From: Sulfurimonas sp.
GTDB lineage: Bacteria > Campylobacterota > Campylobacteria > Campylobacterales > Sulfurimonadaceae
NCBI GenBank assembly: GCA_022712845.1
Contig: JAFLJV010000178.1
Span: 1 to 8,448, forward strand
Direction: 5' to 3'
Length of the DNA: 8,448 bases
The notes beneath the pieces were generated by a model. It saw only the letters and a list, made by a program, of their open reading frames with translations. It was not told the origin of the DNA and ran no database searches. Each line of letters begins with the position of its first letter. The first letter of the stretch is position 1. The translations under genes were made by a program, and so were the position numbers. Shown one piece after another: positions 1 to 6,128 of the stretch.

Positions 1-18
1 CGTGTGCTCTTCCGATCT
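1..18. other. Illumina adapter remnant at contig edge (not genomic)
   Basis: The first 18 bases, CGTGTGCTCTTCCGATCT, are identical to the last 18 bases of the Illumina TruSeq read-2 adapter as I know it. Genomic sequence begins at about position 19. The stretch stays open in the frame of the truncated gene that follows and would add six false residues (RVLFRS) to it, so it should be trimmed. This is direct recognition of a standard library sequence; chance identity over 18 bases exactly at the window start is very unlikely. Confidence 0.95.
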
Positions 19-63
19 GCTAAAAAGAAACCACCTTTTGTAACTGATGAAGAAGTTATTTAA
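19..63 (+). CDS. 3' end of an upstream gene, truncated at the contig edge
   Basis: From the adapter junction one frame reads AKKKPPFVTDEEVI and then TAA at 61-63. The charged, lysine- and acid-rich tail is typical of a protein C-terminus, and the stop lies next to a compact operon on the same strand. Fourteen residues are too few to name a family. From memory, the gene before the mtaB homolog in Campylobacter and Helicobacter is often a MscS-type mechanosensitive channel following aroB, so a MscS tail is a reasonable guess, but nothing in these residues proves it. Base A63 of the stop is also the A of a possible ATG at 63-65. Confidence 0.5.
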   Translation, partial: AKKKPPFVTDEEVI

Positions 64-149
64 TGAAATTAATAATTTCTGCCCAAAGGGCTAGCTTCAG
101 TGAGGGGAATTCTTTGTGGACTTTGTTCGCAAAGAAGGAGATTTTATAG
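63..149 (+). CDS. possible 28-codon leader ORF upstream of mtaB
   Basis: An ATG at 63 overlaps the preceding stop (TAATG), and the frame ends in TAG at 147-149, overlapping the preferred mtaB GTG (TAGTG). The peptide begins MKLIISAQRASF and ends LWTLFAKKEIL. A weak purine-rich GAAGAAG (49-55) sits about 7 nt before the ATG. Double stop/start overlap is what a translationally coupled leader would show, but an open frame of this length occurs easily by chance and I recognise no family. The stretch also folds into short hairpins, so it may be a structured non-coding leader instead. Confidence 0.2.
   Translation: MKLIISAQRASFSEGNSLWTLFAKKEIL
65..134 (+). promoter_or_regulatory. structured leader with three short hairpins before mtaB
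   Basis: Three perfect small stem-loops lie in series: GAAATT-AAT-AATTTC (65-79), GCCC-AAA-GGGC (81-91) and CTTTG-TTCG-CAAAG (121-134). The last carries a TTCG tetraloop and ends directly before the Shine-Dalgarno AAGGAG at 135-140. A competing pairing, TTCTTTG (110-116) with CAAAGAA (130-136), would use the same right arm and cover the first two bases of the Shine-Dalgarno. This could modulate mtaB translation, but the stems are short and no ligand or protein class is recognisable. Confidence 0.3.
135..140 (+). promoter_or_regulatory. Shine-Dalgarno deciding the mtaB start
   Basis: AAGGAG is followed by 8 nt and the GTG at 149-151. This favours the 149 start over the in-frame GTG at 116, whose upstream AGGGG (103-107) is a poorer match. 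The 149 start also gives the usual short MtaB N-terminus running straight into the first cluster cysteine. Confidence 0.75.
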
Positions 150-1396
150 TGAAACAAAAAGTGTATTTTAAAACTTTTGGTTGTAGAACAAACCTTTATG
201 ATTCTCAAGTGATGATGAGTGCCATAGAAGAGTATGATGTTACTGAGGATGAAGGTGAAGCTGATGTAGTAGTTGTAAACTCTTGCACAGTAACAAATGG
301 TGCTGATACACATGTTCGCTCATATATTTCTCATGTAGAAAAAATAGGTGATGCTAGAGTTTTTCTAACAGGATGTGGTGCACATACTAAGGGTGAAAAA
401 TTACTAGAGCAGGGTAGAGTTTCAGGTGTATTTGGTCAAAGTGAAAAACTTCGTATTGATGAGATGTTATCAAAGAGTGAACCATTTTATGAGCCAGGAG
501 ATTTAAACTATATTGACGGGGCTGTTGTTGATGATTTTGTTGGTAAGAGTAGGGCATTTATAAAAATTCAAGAGGGTTGTGATTTTCGCTGTTCTTATTG
601 CATAATTCCATATGTTCGTGGTGATGCAAGAAGTATGGATGAGGGTAGAATATTAGAGCAGATTACAAGGCTAGCACGGAATGGTTTTGGTGAGTTTATT
701 TTAACTGGAACAAATGTTGGAAGTTATGGGCAAAAAACAGATAGTTCTATAGCCTCACTTATGAAAAAAATATCAACAATAAGAGGTGTTAGGCGTATAA
801 GACTTGGAAGTGTTGAGCCTATCCAAATAACTGATGAATTTAAAGAACTTCTTAGTGAGCCTTGGCTTGAGAAGCACTTGCATATTGCACTTCAACATAC
901 ATCACCACAAATGCTAAAACTTATGAATAGGCGAAATGTATATAAACAAGATAAAGAACTTTTTGAATTATTGGCAAGTAAGGGTTTTGCGATAGGAACT
1001 GACTTTATAACAGGTCATCCAGGCGAGAGTACAGAGCTTTGGGATGATGCTATAAAAAATGTGAGAGAATTACCATTAACGCACCTTCATGCTTTTTCTT
1101 ATTCAAAAAGAGATGGTACCCCATCATGCACCATGAAACCTGAAGTAAATGGCAAGTTGGCAAAAGAAAGACTTCATGAGCTAGAAGATATAGTAAAAGC
1201 TAAAAATTTTGAATTTAGAAAAGCTTTTAGTGGTTCATTAGATATTTTAGTTGAGAGTCAAAAAGATGATTTAAATGTTGGATATGATCAACATTTCAAT
1301 AAAATCTTAATCAAATCAAATGAAGACTTGCTTGGAAACTGGGTAAATATACAAAATTATGAAGTTAAAGAGGAGACTAATTATGGCAGCATATAA
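149..1396 (+). CDS. mtaB: MtaB-type tRNA t6A37 methylthiotransferase
   Basis: This radical-SAM methylthiotransferase would convert N6-threonylcarbamoyladenosine at tRNA position 37 to its 2-methylthio form, supporting decoding of ANN codons. It has 415 residues from the GTG at 149. The N-terminal MTTase domain carries cluster cysteines C12 (TFGCRTN), C46 (VNSCTVT) and C76 (LTGCGAH). The radical-SAM motif is CDFRCSYC (C144, C148, C151), followed by LTGTNVGSYG and IRLGSVEP in the TIM barrel. The last 60 or so residues resemble a TRAM-like RNA-binding tail. The TFGCRTN form of the first motif and the short N-terminus fit MtaB better than MiaB or RimO, though the subfamily is judged by eye. The 3' end overlaps the next gene by 14 nt, indicating coupled expression. 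Confidence 0.88.
   Translation: MKQKVYFKTFGCRTNLYDSQVMMSAIEEYDVTEDEGEADVVVVNSCTVTNGADTHVRSYISHVEKIGDARVFLTGCGAHTKGEKLLEQGRVSGVFGQSEKLRIDEMLSKSEPFYEPGDLNYIDGAVVDDFVGKSRAFIKIQEGCDFRCSYCIIPYVRGDARSMDEGRILEQITRLARNGFGEFILTGTNVGSYGQKTDSSIASLMKKISTIRGVRRIRLGSVEPIQITDEFKELLSEPWLEKHLHIALQHTSPQMLKLMNRRNVYKQDKELFELLASKGFAIGTDFITGHPGESTELWDDAIKNVRELPLTHLHAFSYSKRDGTPSCTMKPEVNGKLAKERLHELEDIVKAKNFEFRKAFSGSLDILVESQKDDLNVGYDQHFNKILIKSNEDLLGNWVNIQNYEVKEETNYGSI
1369..1375 (+). promoter_or_regulatory. Shine-Dalgarno deciding the FtsH-like start
   Basis: AGAGGAG lies inside the end of mtaB and is spaced 7 nt from the ATG at 1383-1385. The in-frame ATG at 1359 has no comparable upstream site and would only add eight residues (MKLKRRLI), so 1383 is preferred. 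Confidence 0.7.
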
Positions 1397-3026
1397 ATCA
1401 AATAGAGTAGTGCTTTTTACATCAGCAGCCTTAGTGGTTATATTAGTTTTATTTGCAGTATTAAGAGATAATGCAGATTCTATAACTCTTGGAAATGCAA
1501 AAATTATCTTACAAAATAATTCTGTAGTGAGTGTAATATCTTCAGATGAATATATATATCTCAAAACAGATAAAGAGGTATATAAAATAGCTTCTTCACA
1601 AGTTGATCCGCAAATGTTTTTAAATTATAAAGTAGAGGTTAAAAGTGGTTCGAGTATAGTTGTTTATCTTTTATATATGGTTTTACTTTTAGGTATTGGA
1701 AGTGTTGCTTTTAGATGGTATCAAAAACAAAATAATTTATTTAATAATGAAACAAAGACAACCAGTAAATCAAATTATCTTCAAAATCAGTCACCAATAG
1801 AGTCTATTAAAAGTGATGTTACTTTTAGTGATATAGGTGGAATAAGTGATGTTAAAATTGAGCTTGAAGAGATTATAGATTTTATGAAAAAACCAAAACG
1901 ATATAAAAGTTTTGGTGCAAGAATGCCAAGAGGTGTTCTTTTAGTTGGACCTCCTGGTGTTGGTAAAACAATGATAGCAAAAGCTGTAGCACATGAAGCT
2001 GGTGTACCATTTTATTATCAAAGTGGTGCTTCATTTGTTCAAATATATGTAGGGATGGGTGCAAAAAGAGTTCATGAACTTTTTCAAGCTGCTAAAAATA
2101 ATTCCCCTTCAATTATATTTATAGATGAGATAGATGCTGTTGGAAAAACAAGAGATGGAAGTAGAAATGATGAAAGAGAAGCAACTCTAAATCAGCTTTT
2201 AACAGAGATGGATGGTTTTGAGGGTTCTAGTGGGGTTATAGTTATAGCTGCAACAAATAAGATTGATGTACTTGACTCTGCACTTCTTAGAGCTGGAAGA
2301 TTTGATAGAAGAGTTTTTGTAGAATTACCAACAAAAAGAGAAAGAGAATCTATACTGGTTAAATATCTTGATAAAGTTCCACATGATTTAGATGCAGGAG
2401 CTATAGCCAATATGACTGTAGGATTTAATGGTGCTTCACTTGCTGCTCTTGTAAACGAAGCTTCACTTTTAGCTATAAGACAACATGATTTTCAAGTGAC
2501 AATAGAACATTTTCATCAAGTTAAAGACAAAGTGATGTTTGGAAAGAAAAAACTTCAAATACTAAGTGAAAAGCAAAAAATGTATCGTATAACTTATCAA
2601 GCTGCTAAAGTTGTATGTGCTACTTATTTTGATTTACCATTTGAAAAATTACTACTATCAAATGAAAAACTTACACCATCTACAGATGAACCACTTATAA
2701 AACATGAGATAGAATCAAGAGTTAAGATGTTTTTAGCAGGTATGGTTGCTTGTGATATAAAATATAAAGAACATGCTAGCAGTGCAAAAACTGATTTAGA
2801 AGAAGCAAAAGAGCTTGTTGATAAAATGCTCAAAGAGTATGGAATGGGTACATTTTTAATTTCTGACAATAATGAACAAGAAGTACTTATGAAAAGGCTA
2901 TATGAAGAGACTAAAGAACTTTTAATCTCACTAGAGAAAACTATGAATAATGTTGAGGCTATTTTATATGAGAGAGAAAGTATCACTAAAGAAGATGTTA
3001 AAAAGTTAATTAATGAAGTTTTATAA
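1383..3026 (+). CDS. FtsH-like membrane AAA ATPase lacking the protease zinc site
   Basis: The 547-residue protein has FtsH architecture: TM1 (about 8-27), a periplasmic segment (28-90), TM2 (about 91-112), an AAA module (about 148-345), an AAA lid, and an M41-like helical C-terminus. ATPase motifs are intact: Walker A GPPGVGKT (189-196), Walker B IIFIDE (244-249), an SRH with LLRAGRFDRR (301-310), and a pore loop with aromatic Y222 (QIYVGMG). The zinc helix is not: where FtsH has HEAGH this protein has QAAKV (406-410), losing both histidines and the catalytic glutamate. D471 sits where the third zinc ligand is expected. It is therefore probably an ATP-driven unfoldase, remodeller or assembly partner rather than a protease. 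Helicobacter and Campylobacter have, from memory, a similar second FtsH-like gene beside an mtaB homolog. It overlaps mtaB and bioV by 14 nt each. Confidence 0.88.
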   Translation: MAAYKSNRVVLFTSAALVVILVLFAVLRDNADSITLGNAKIILQNNSVVSVISSDEYIYLKTDKEVYKIASSQVDPQMFLNYKVEVKSGSSIVVYLLYMVLLLGIGSVAFRWYQKQNNLFNNETKTTSKSNYLQNQSPIESIKSDVTFSDIGGISDVKIELEEIIDFMKKPKRYKSFGARMPRGVLLVGPPGVGKTMIAKAVAHEAGVPFYYQSGASFVQIYVGMGAKRVHELFQAAKNNSPSIIFIDEIDAVGKTRDGSRNDEREATLNQLLTEMDGFEGSSGVIVIAATNKIDVLDSALLRAGRFDRRVFVELPTKRERESILVKYLDKVPHDLDAGAIANMTVGFNGASLAALVNEASLLAIRQHDFQVTIEHFHQVKDKVMFGKKKLQILSEKQKMYRITYQAAKVVCATYFDLPFEKLLLSNEKLTPSTDEPLIKHEIESRVKMFLAGMVACDIKYKEHASSAKTDLEEAKELVDKMLKEYGMGTFLISDNNEQEVLMKRLYEETKELLISLEKTMNNVEAILYERESITKEDVKKLINEVL

Positions 3027-3534
3027 TGGTTTTTCTTTAAAAAATGAAGAGATTTATTTTGAAGATTTTATAAACTCTTCTGAGTACACTATTTGTGGAT
3101 TTAGTTATGGAGCTATTAAAGCTTTTAATGATGTCAAAGAGCGTCTAAAATCTTCTAAAAGAGTAGATACACTTCAGCTACTATCTCCAGCTTTTTTTCA
3201 AACAAAAGATGAGAAGTTTAAAAAATTTCAGCTTAATAATTATAAAAAAAATAGAGTGTTTTATCTAAAAAATCTTATTGATGGTTGTTTTGCTCCATAT
3301 GCAAATAGAGATATAAAGCGATGTGAAACAACACAAAAAGAGTTAGAAGAGTTATTAAATTATGAGTGGAATTTAAATGAGTTGAAAAGCTTAACAGAAC
3401 TTGGCGTAAAGATTGAAGTTTACTTAGGTGGTATGGATAAAATTATAGATGCCCAGAGTGCTAGAGAGTTTTTTCTAGAGGTAGCTACAGTTACATATAT
3501 AAAAGATGCAAACCATTTTTTACAAATAAATTAA
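3013..3534 (+). CDS. bioV: BioV-type pimeloyl-ACP methyl ester esterase
   Basis: This small alpha/beta-hydrolase (173 residues) would remove the methyl ester from pimeloyl-ACP methyl ester, ending the BioC-dependent fatty-acid detour of biotin synthesis in the cytoplasm. The nucleophile elbow GFSYGAIKA puts Ser at 31. A candidate acid, D142, is in GGMDKIIDAQSAREFF, and the histidine H168 is in DANHFLQ at the C-terminus. The length, the GFS.GAIKA elbow and the DKI.D...EFF...NH.LQ ending match the Helicobacter BioV family as I remember it, which is much shorter than E. coli BioH. The start overlaps the FtsH-like gene by 14 nt and has no strong Shine-Dalgarno, so translation is probably coupled. 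No other bio gene is in the window. The stop codon lies inside the left arm of the downstream inverted repeat. Confidence 0.8.
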   Translation: MKFYNGFSLKNEEIYFEDFINSSEYTICGFSYGAIKAFNDVKERLKSSKRVDTLQLLSPAFFQTKDEKFKKFQLNNYKKNRVFYLKNLIDGCFAPYANRDIKRCETTQKELEELLNYEWNLNELKSLTELGVKIEVYLGGMDKIIDAQSAREFFLEVATVTYIKDANHFLQIN

Positions 3535-3649
3535 ATAGATTTATTAACTCATTCTCAAAACTACATCCTTGTAGTTTTTCCGAGGCTAAAAATTAAAATT
3601 CATCCTTGAATTTTTTTAAATTTTTAGAACCGTTAATAAATCTATTTAA
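3531..3649. repeat. 119-bp palindromic intergenic element with perfect 18-bp terminal inverted repeats
   Basis: The left arm TTAAATAGATTTATTAAC (3531-3548) and right arm GTTAATAAATCTATTTAA (3632-3649) are exact reverse complements. Inside are two perfect 8-bp hairpins: AAAACTAC-ATCCTT-GTAGTTTT (3557-3578) and AAAATTCA-TCCT-TGAATTTT (3595-3614). Both present the octamer CATCCTTG (3564-3571, 3601-3608). The second is enclosed by CTAAAAATT (3586-3594) pairing with AATTTTTAG (3619-3627). The left arm contains the bioV stop codon, and the element fills most of the gap before mogA. It could be a MITE- or REP-like non-autonomous element or an elaborate terminator. No transposase and no clear target-site duplication are visible. 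Confidence 0.75.
3557..3579 (+). terminator. terminator-like hairpin after bioV
   Basis: An 8-bp perfect stem, AAAACTAC/GTAGTTTT, encloses loop ATCCTT and ends in five T residues (3575-3579), of which four are part of the stem. It lies 22 nt after the bioV stop on the coding strand. The outer A:T pairs and short free T-tract make it a modest intrinsic terminator. The second hairpin (3595-3617, ending in seven T) could give a further termination point for the mtaB-bioV operon. Confidence 0.45.
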
Positions 3650-3673
3650 CAATTATATTCAAGGAAATGATAA

Positions 3674-4207
3674 ATGAGTAAAATTAAAATAGGCGTAATA
3701 ACAGCAAGTGATAGAGCAAGTAAAGGTATATATGAAGATATATCAGGGGTTGCAATCCAAGATACAATGAAAGATTACCTAAAGAGTGAATTTGAGATAG
3801 TTTATAGATGTATACCAGATGAGCAGGATATACTAGAGAACACTATGATAGAGCTTTGTGATGAAGCAGGATGTTGTTTAGTTGTAACAACTGGTGGAAC
3901 AGGTCCAGCACTTCGTGATGTTACACCAGAGGCGACTGAGAATGTATGTCAAAAGATGATGCCAGGTTTTGGTGAGCTGATGCGTCAAGTGAGCTTGCAG
4001 TATGTACCAACAGCAATTCTTTCAAGACAAACTGCAGGAATTAGAGGAAAATCTTTAATCATAAATCTACCAGGAAAACCAAAATCAATTCGTGAGTGTT
4101 TAGATGCAGTATTCCCAGCTGTTCCATACTGTATAGATTTACTTGAGGGTCCATTTATTGAGACTAATGAAGAGGTTATAAAGGCTTTTAGACCTAAAGC
4201 AAAATAG
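3674..4207 (+). CDS. mogA: MogA molybdopterin adenylyltransferase
   Basis: MogA adenylates molybdopterin with ATP to give MPT-AMP, the step before molybdate insertion in cytoplasmic molybdenum cofactor synthesis. The 177-residue protein is one MoCF-binding domain. It has ITASDRASKGIY at 9-20, TTGGTGPALRDVTPEAT at 72-88, MPGFGELMRQ near 96, and SRQTAGIRGKSLIINLPG near 117. D49 (CIPDEQ) and D82 (LRDVTP) fall at exactly the numbers of the E. coli MogA active-site aspartates as I recall them. It is shorter than E. coli MogA (195), largely because a loop before the VPYCI..LLEGP motif is missing. AAGGA (3661-3665) lies 8 nt before the ATG. No other moa/moe gene is nearby. Likely clients in such bacteria are periplasmic nitrate reductase and formate dehydrogenase, which is inference. 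Confidence 0.92.
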   Translation: MSKIKIGVITASDRASKGIYEDISGVAIQDTMKDYLKSEFEIVYRCIPDEQDILENTMIELCDEAGCCLVVTTGGTGPALRDVTPEATENVCQKMMPGFGELMRQVSLQYVPTAILSRQTAGIRGKSLIINLPGKPKSIRECLDAVFPAVPYCIDLLEGPFIETNEEVIKAFRPKAK

Positions 4208-4208
4208 T

Positions 4209-5327
4209 TTAAACTCCTTTTAGTATAAAGGAGTGCTTATCATAAACTTTTCCATTAATAACTATAGGAATTTTATGTTTACCTTTATAATGTTTGCGTG
4301 TTGAAAAATCAGCAAACTTATGTTTTTTCTTTAGAGTTATAACTTCATTAGGTTTTATTTTTTTTGATGTAAGTTTAAATACTTTTGGAGCTAAAGAAAC
4401 ATTTGCTTTTTGATAGTAAATTATAAAATCTATCATAATTGATAAAGTTCTTTTTTCTTTTGAGTTAATCTCCACTTCAAACTCTAAAGAATTTCCAAAT
4501 ATAACCTCGTTAGAGTTAAGTGAGAGTTTAATATCTATCTTATCACTTTGAACATAGCCTAATAATTTTAAAGCATCTGCATTACCAGCTTTTAAAAGTG
4601 TACGAAGTGCGTGTTTTGTAAGCCAAGCCATCTCTTTTGTATTGTTTTGCCATAAAGTGAGGGTTTTTATAACTAAATTAGGATGGTCTTTAGATATATC
4701 ATTTAGGTTATTTGCAACTGAACGTCTTACATATAATTGAGAATCATTTTTTAGATTTTCTAAAAGTTTAAGTATTGGAGTAGGGTTTTTTTTAAATCTC
4801 TCTAAAGCAAAAGCCCAAGGTAGACGAGGGCGTATCCCCTCTGAGACTAATCGTCTTACATGCACATTTTCATCAACAGACCACTCTTCTAAAATAGTCA
4901 TAGTTTTTTCATAATGCACTTGTATAAAAAATCTTATATGAAACTCTGAAGTAAATCTTTTTGTCATTTCTTTTAGTGCATACATAGATATCTCAAAATT
5001 ATTCATTCCACATCTCGCTACATAGCCAGTTTGTGGCATTAAAATAAATCCATCATATCCACTAACTTCCATATCTACTATCTCACTTGGAAGAGCTTTA
5101 AGTAGTATCTCAACTCCAACTTTAAATGGTTTAGGTAAATATATTTTTAAAGCATTTTCTATAGAATTTGAACGCTCTTTTAACTCTAAAGTATCAAGAG
5201 TTGGTAAAATAAGTTCTAGAAATTCTTTGTATTGAAATTTTGAATAGATTTTAAGTATAGAGTTTGCCAAATTTGTAATATTTTGTATATTAAAAGCAGC
5301 GGCTTTTAGTTCAAATTTTTCTTTCAT
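4209..5327 (-). CDS. alkC: AlkC-type alkylbase DNA glycosylase (HEAT repeats plus C-terminal Ig-like domain)
   Basis: AlkC-family enzymes excise N-alkylated bases such as 3-methyladenine from DNA without base flipping, using a HEAT-repeat solenoid. This 372-residue protein has helical repeats over about 1-260, with the family's most conserved blocks at DENVHVRRLVSEGIRPRLPW (152-171) and LYVRRSVANNLNDISKDHP (198-216). Residues about 262-372 look like a beta-rich Ig-like domain (KLSLNSNEVIFGNSLEFEVE at 267-286, then repeated beta strands with basic residues). That extension fits the AlkC subgroup with an Ig-like domain rather than AlkD. The gene starts 9 nt after the xth stop without a clear Shine-Dalgarno, so it probably depends on coupling. 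Its stop is one base from the mogA stop on the opposite strand. The substrate range is inferred from the family. Confidence 0.85.
   Translation of the reverse strand: MKEKFELKAAAFNIQNITNLANSILKIYSKFQYKEFLELILPTLDTLELKERSNSIENALKIYLPKPFKVGVEILLKALPSEIVDMEVSGYDGFILMPQTGYVARCGMNNFEISMYALKEMTKRFTSEFHIRFFIQVHYEKTMTILEEWSVDENVHVRRLVSEGIRPRLPWAFALERFKKNPTPILKLLENLKNDSQLYVRRSVANNLNDISKDHPNLVIKTLTLWQNNTKEMAWLTKHALRTLLKAGNADALKLLGYVQSDKIDIKLSLNSNEVIFGNSLEFEVEINSKEKRTLSIMIDFIIYYQKANVSLAPKVFKLTSKKIKPNEVITLKKKHKFADFSTRKHYKGKHKIPIVINGKVYDKHSFILKGV
4213..4234 (-). terminator. hairpin at the alkC/mogA convergence, possible terminator
   Basis: ACTCCTTT (4213-4220) and AAAGGAGT (4227-4234) form a perfect 8-bp stem with a 6-nt loop. 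On the minus strand it spans the last alkC codons and the stop, and is followed by TTTAAACTATTTT, a broken T-tract. On the plus strand it begins 5 nt after the mogA stop but has no T-run behind it. It may act mainly for alkC, or weakly for both genes. Confidence 0.4.
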
Positions 5328-5336
5328 AGTACAATT

Positions 5337-6113
5337 CTAAATAGAAAGTTTAATACCAACAGGACAGTGATCAGAACCATTGATTTCTGGAAGTATAAAA
5401 GCATCTTCTAAACTTTCACACAGATCATCTGAAATAAAGAAATAGTCTATTCTCCAGCCAACATTGTTAGCTCTTGCGTTAGCTCTATAGCTCCACCAAC
5501 TGTAACACTTCTCTTTATCACCATGAACATATCTAAAAGTATCAACATAACCGTGATTTACTAGTTTGTCCATCCATTCACGCTCCATTGGTAAAAAACC
5601 AGATTTTTTAGAGTTTGCTTTTGGATGTGTTAAATCTATCTCTTTATGAGCAGTGTTTACATCTCCACAAATTATAATTGATTTTCCATCTTCACGAAGT
5701 TTTTCACAATGAGATAAGAAATCATCATAAAACTTCATCTTAAGTTCTAGTCTTTCATCATCTTTTTGACCATTTGGAAAATATACATTAAATAAAACTA
5801 TATCATTATAGTGAGTTTCGATAATTCTACCCTCACTTAGTGTATCTATATCTTGACATGTAGAGTTATAATTGTTTTGTAGATTACTCCAAGTCATAGT
5901 ACCACTATAACCTTTCTTATCAGCAGAGTTTACTAAAACATCTTGATACTCTTTTTTAAATAAATCATCAGGAACTTGATTTTTAAGTGCTTTAATCTCC
6001 TGAAGACATAAGATATCTGGTTCACGTTCATCTATCCATCTAAGAGCTTCTTTAGTGCCTACTGCACGAATTCCATTGACATTCCATGATATTATTTCTA
6101 TTGAATTTGACAT
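5337..6113 (-). CDS. xth: exonuclease III family AP endonuclease
   Basis: This enzyme would incise DNA 5' of abasic sites and trim 3' blocked ends in base excision repair, using a divalent metal. The 258-residue length is typical. The complete endonuclease/exonuclease/phosphatase set is visible: N11 (SWNVNGIRA), E39 (LQEIK), Y111 (NVYFPNG), D151 and N153 (CGDVNTAHKEIDL), D223 (GWRIDYFF) and the D248-H249 pair (GSDHCPVGI). The start at 6113 is preceded only by a weak GGAA. Escherichia-type Xth and ExoA/Nape-type names are both used for such proteins and cannot be separated by eye here. alkC follows after 9 nt, so the two are almost certainly co-transcribed. Confidence 0.95.
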   Translation of the reverse strand: MSNSIEIISWNVNGIRAVGTKEALRWIDEREPDILCLQEIKALKNQVPDDLFKKEYQDVLVNSADKKGYSGTMTWSNLQNNYNSTCQDIDTLSEGRIIETHYNDIVLFNVYFPNGQKDDERLELKMKFYDDFLSHCEKLREDGKSIIICGDVNTAHKEIDLTHPKANSKKSGFLPMEREWMDKLVNHGYVDTFRYVHGDKEKCYSWWSYRANARANNVGWRIDYFFISDDLCESLEDAFILPEINGSDHCPVGIKLSI

Positions 6114-6128
6114 AATAAAGATTCCATT

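Noticed and set aside
116..148. Longer mtaB from the GTG at 116, with AGGGG at 103-107 upstream
   Set aside because: The GTG at 149 has a better Shine-Dalgarno (AAGGAG, 8 nt) and gives the usual N-terminus with the first cluster cysteine at residue 12; the extra 11 residues match nothing in the family.
56..313. Minus-strand open frame across the mtaB 5' region
   Set aside because: It overlaps the conserved MtaB N-terminal domain and reads as an AT-driven Phe/Ile/Tyr/His-rich shadow.
1359..1382. Longer FtsH-like protein from the ATG at 1359
   Set aside because: There is no ribosome binding site before it, while AGAGGAG sits 7 nt before the ATG at 1383.
1316..3000. Minus-strand open frames opposite mtaB and the FtsH-like gene (for example 1316-1564, 1882-2064, 2192-2410, 2624-2986)
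   Set aside because: They are low-complexity, Ser/Leu-rich shadows of well-supported plus-strand genes without ribosome binding sites or recognisable domains.
3531..3649. Integron attC site, suggested by the long imperfect palindrome and AAC/GTT ends of the arms
   Set aside because: The core sites do not fit RYYYAAC/GTTRRRY, the outer arms are perfectly rather than imperfectly paired, and there is no integrase or cassette context.
3654..3659. TATATT as a -10 promoter element for mogA
   Set aside because: Transcription would start around 3666, after the mogA Shine-Dalgarno at 3661-3665, which would leave it out of the mRNA.
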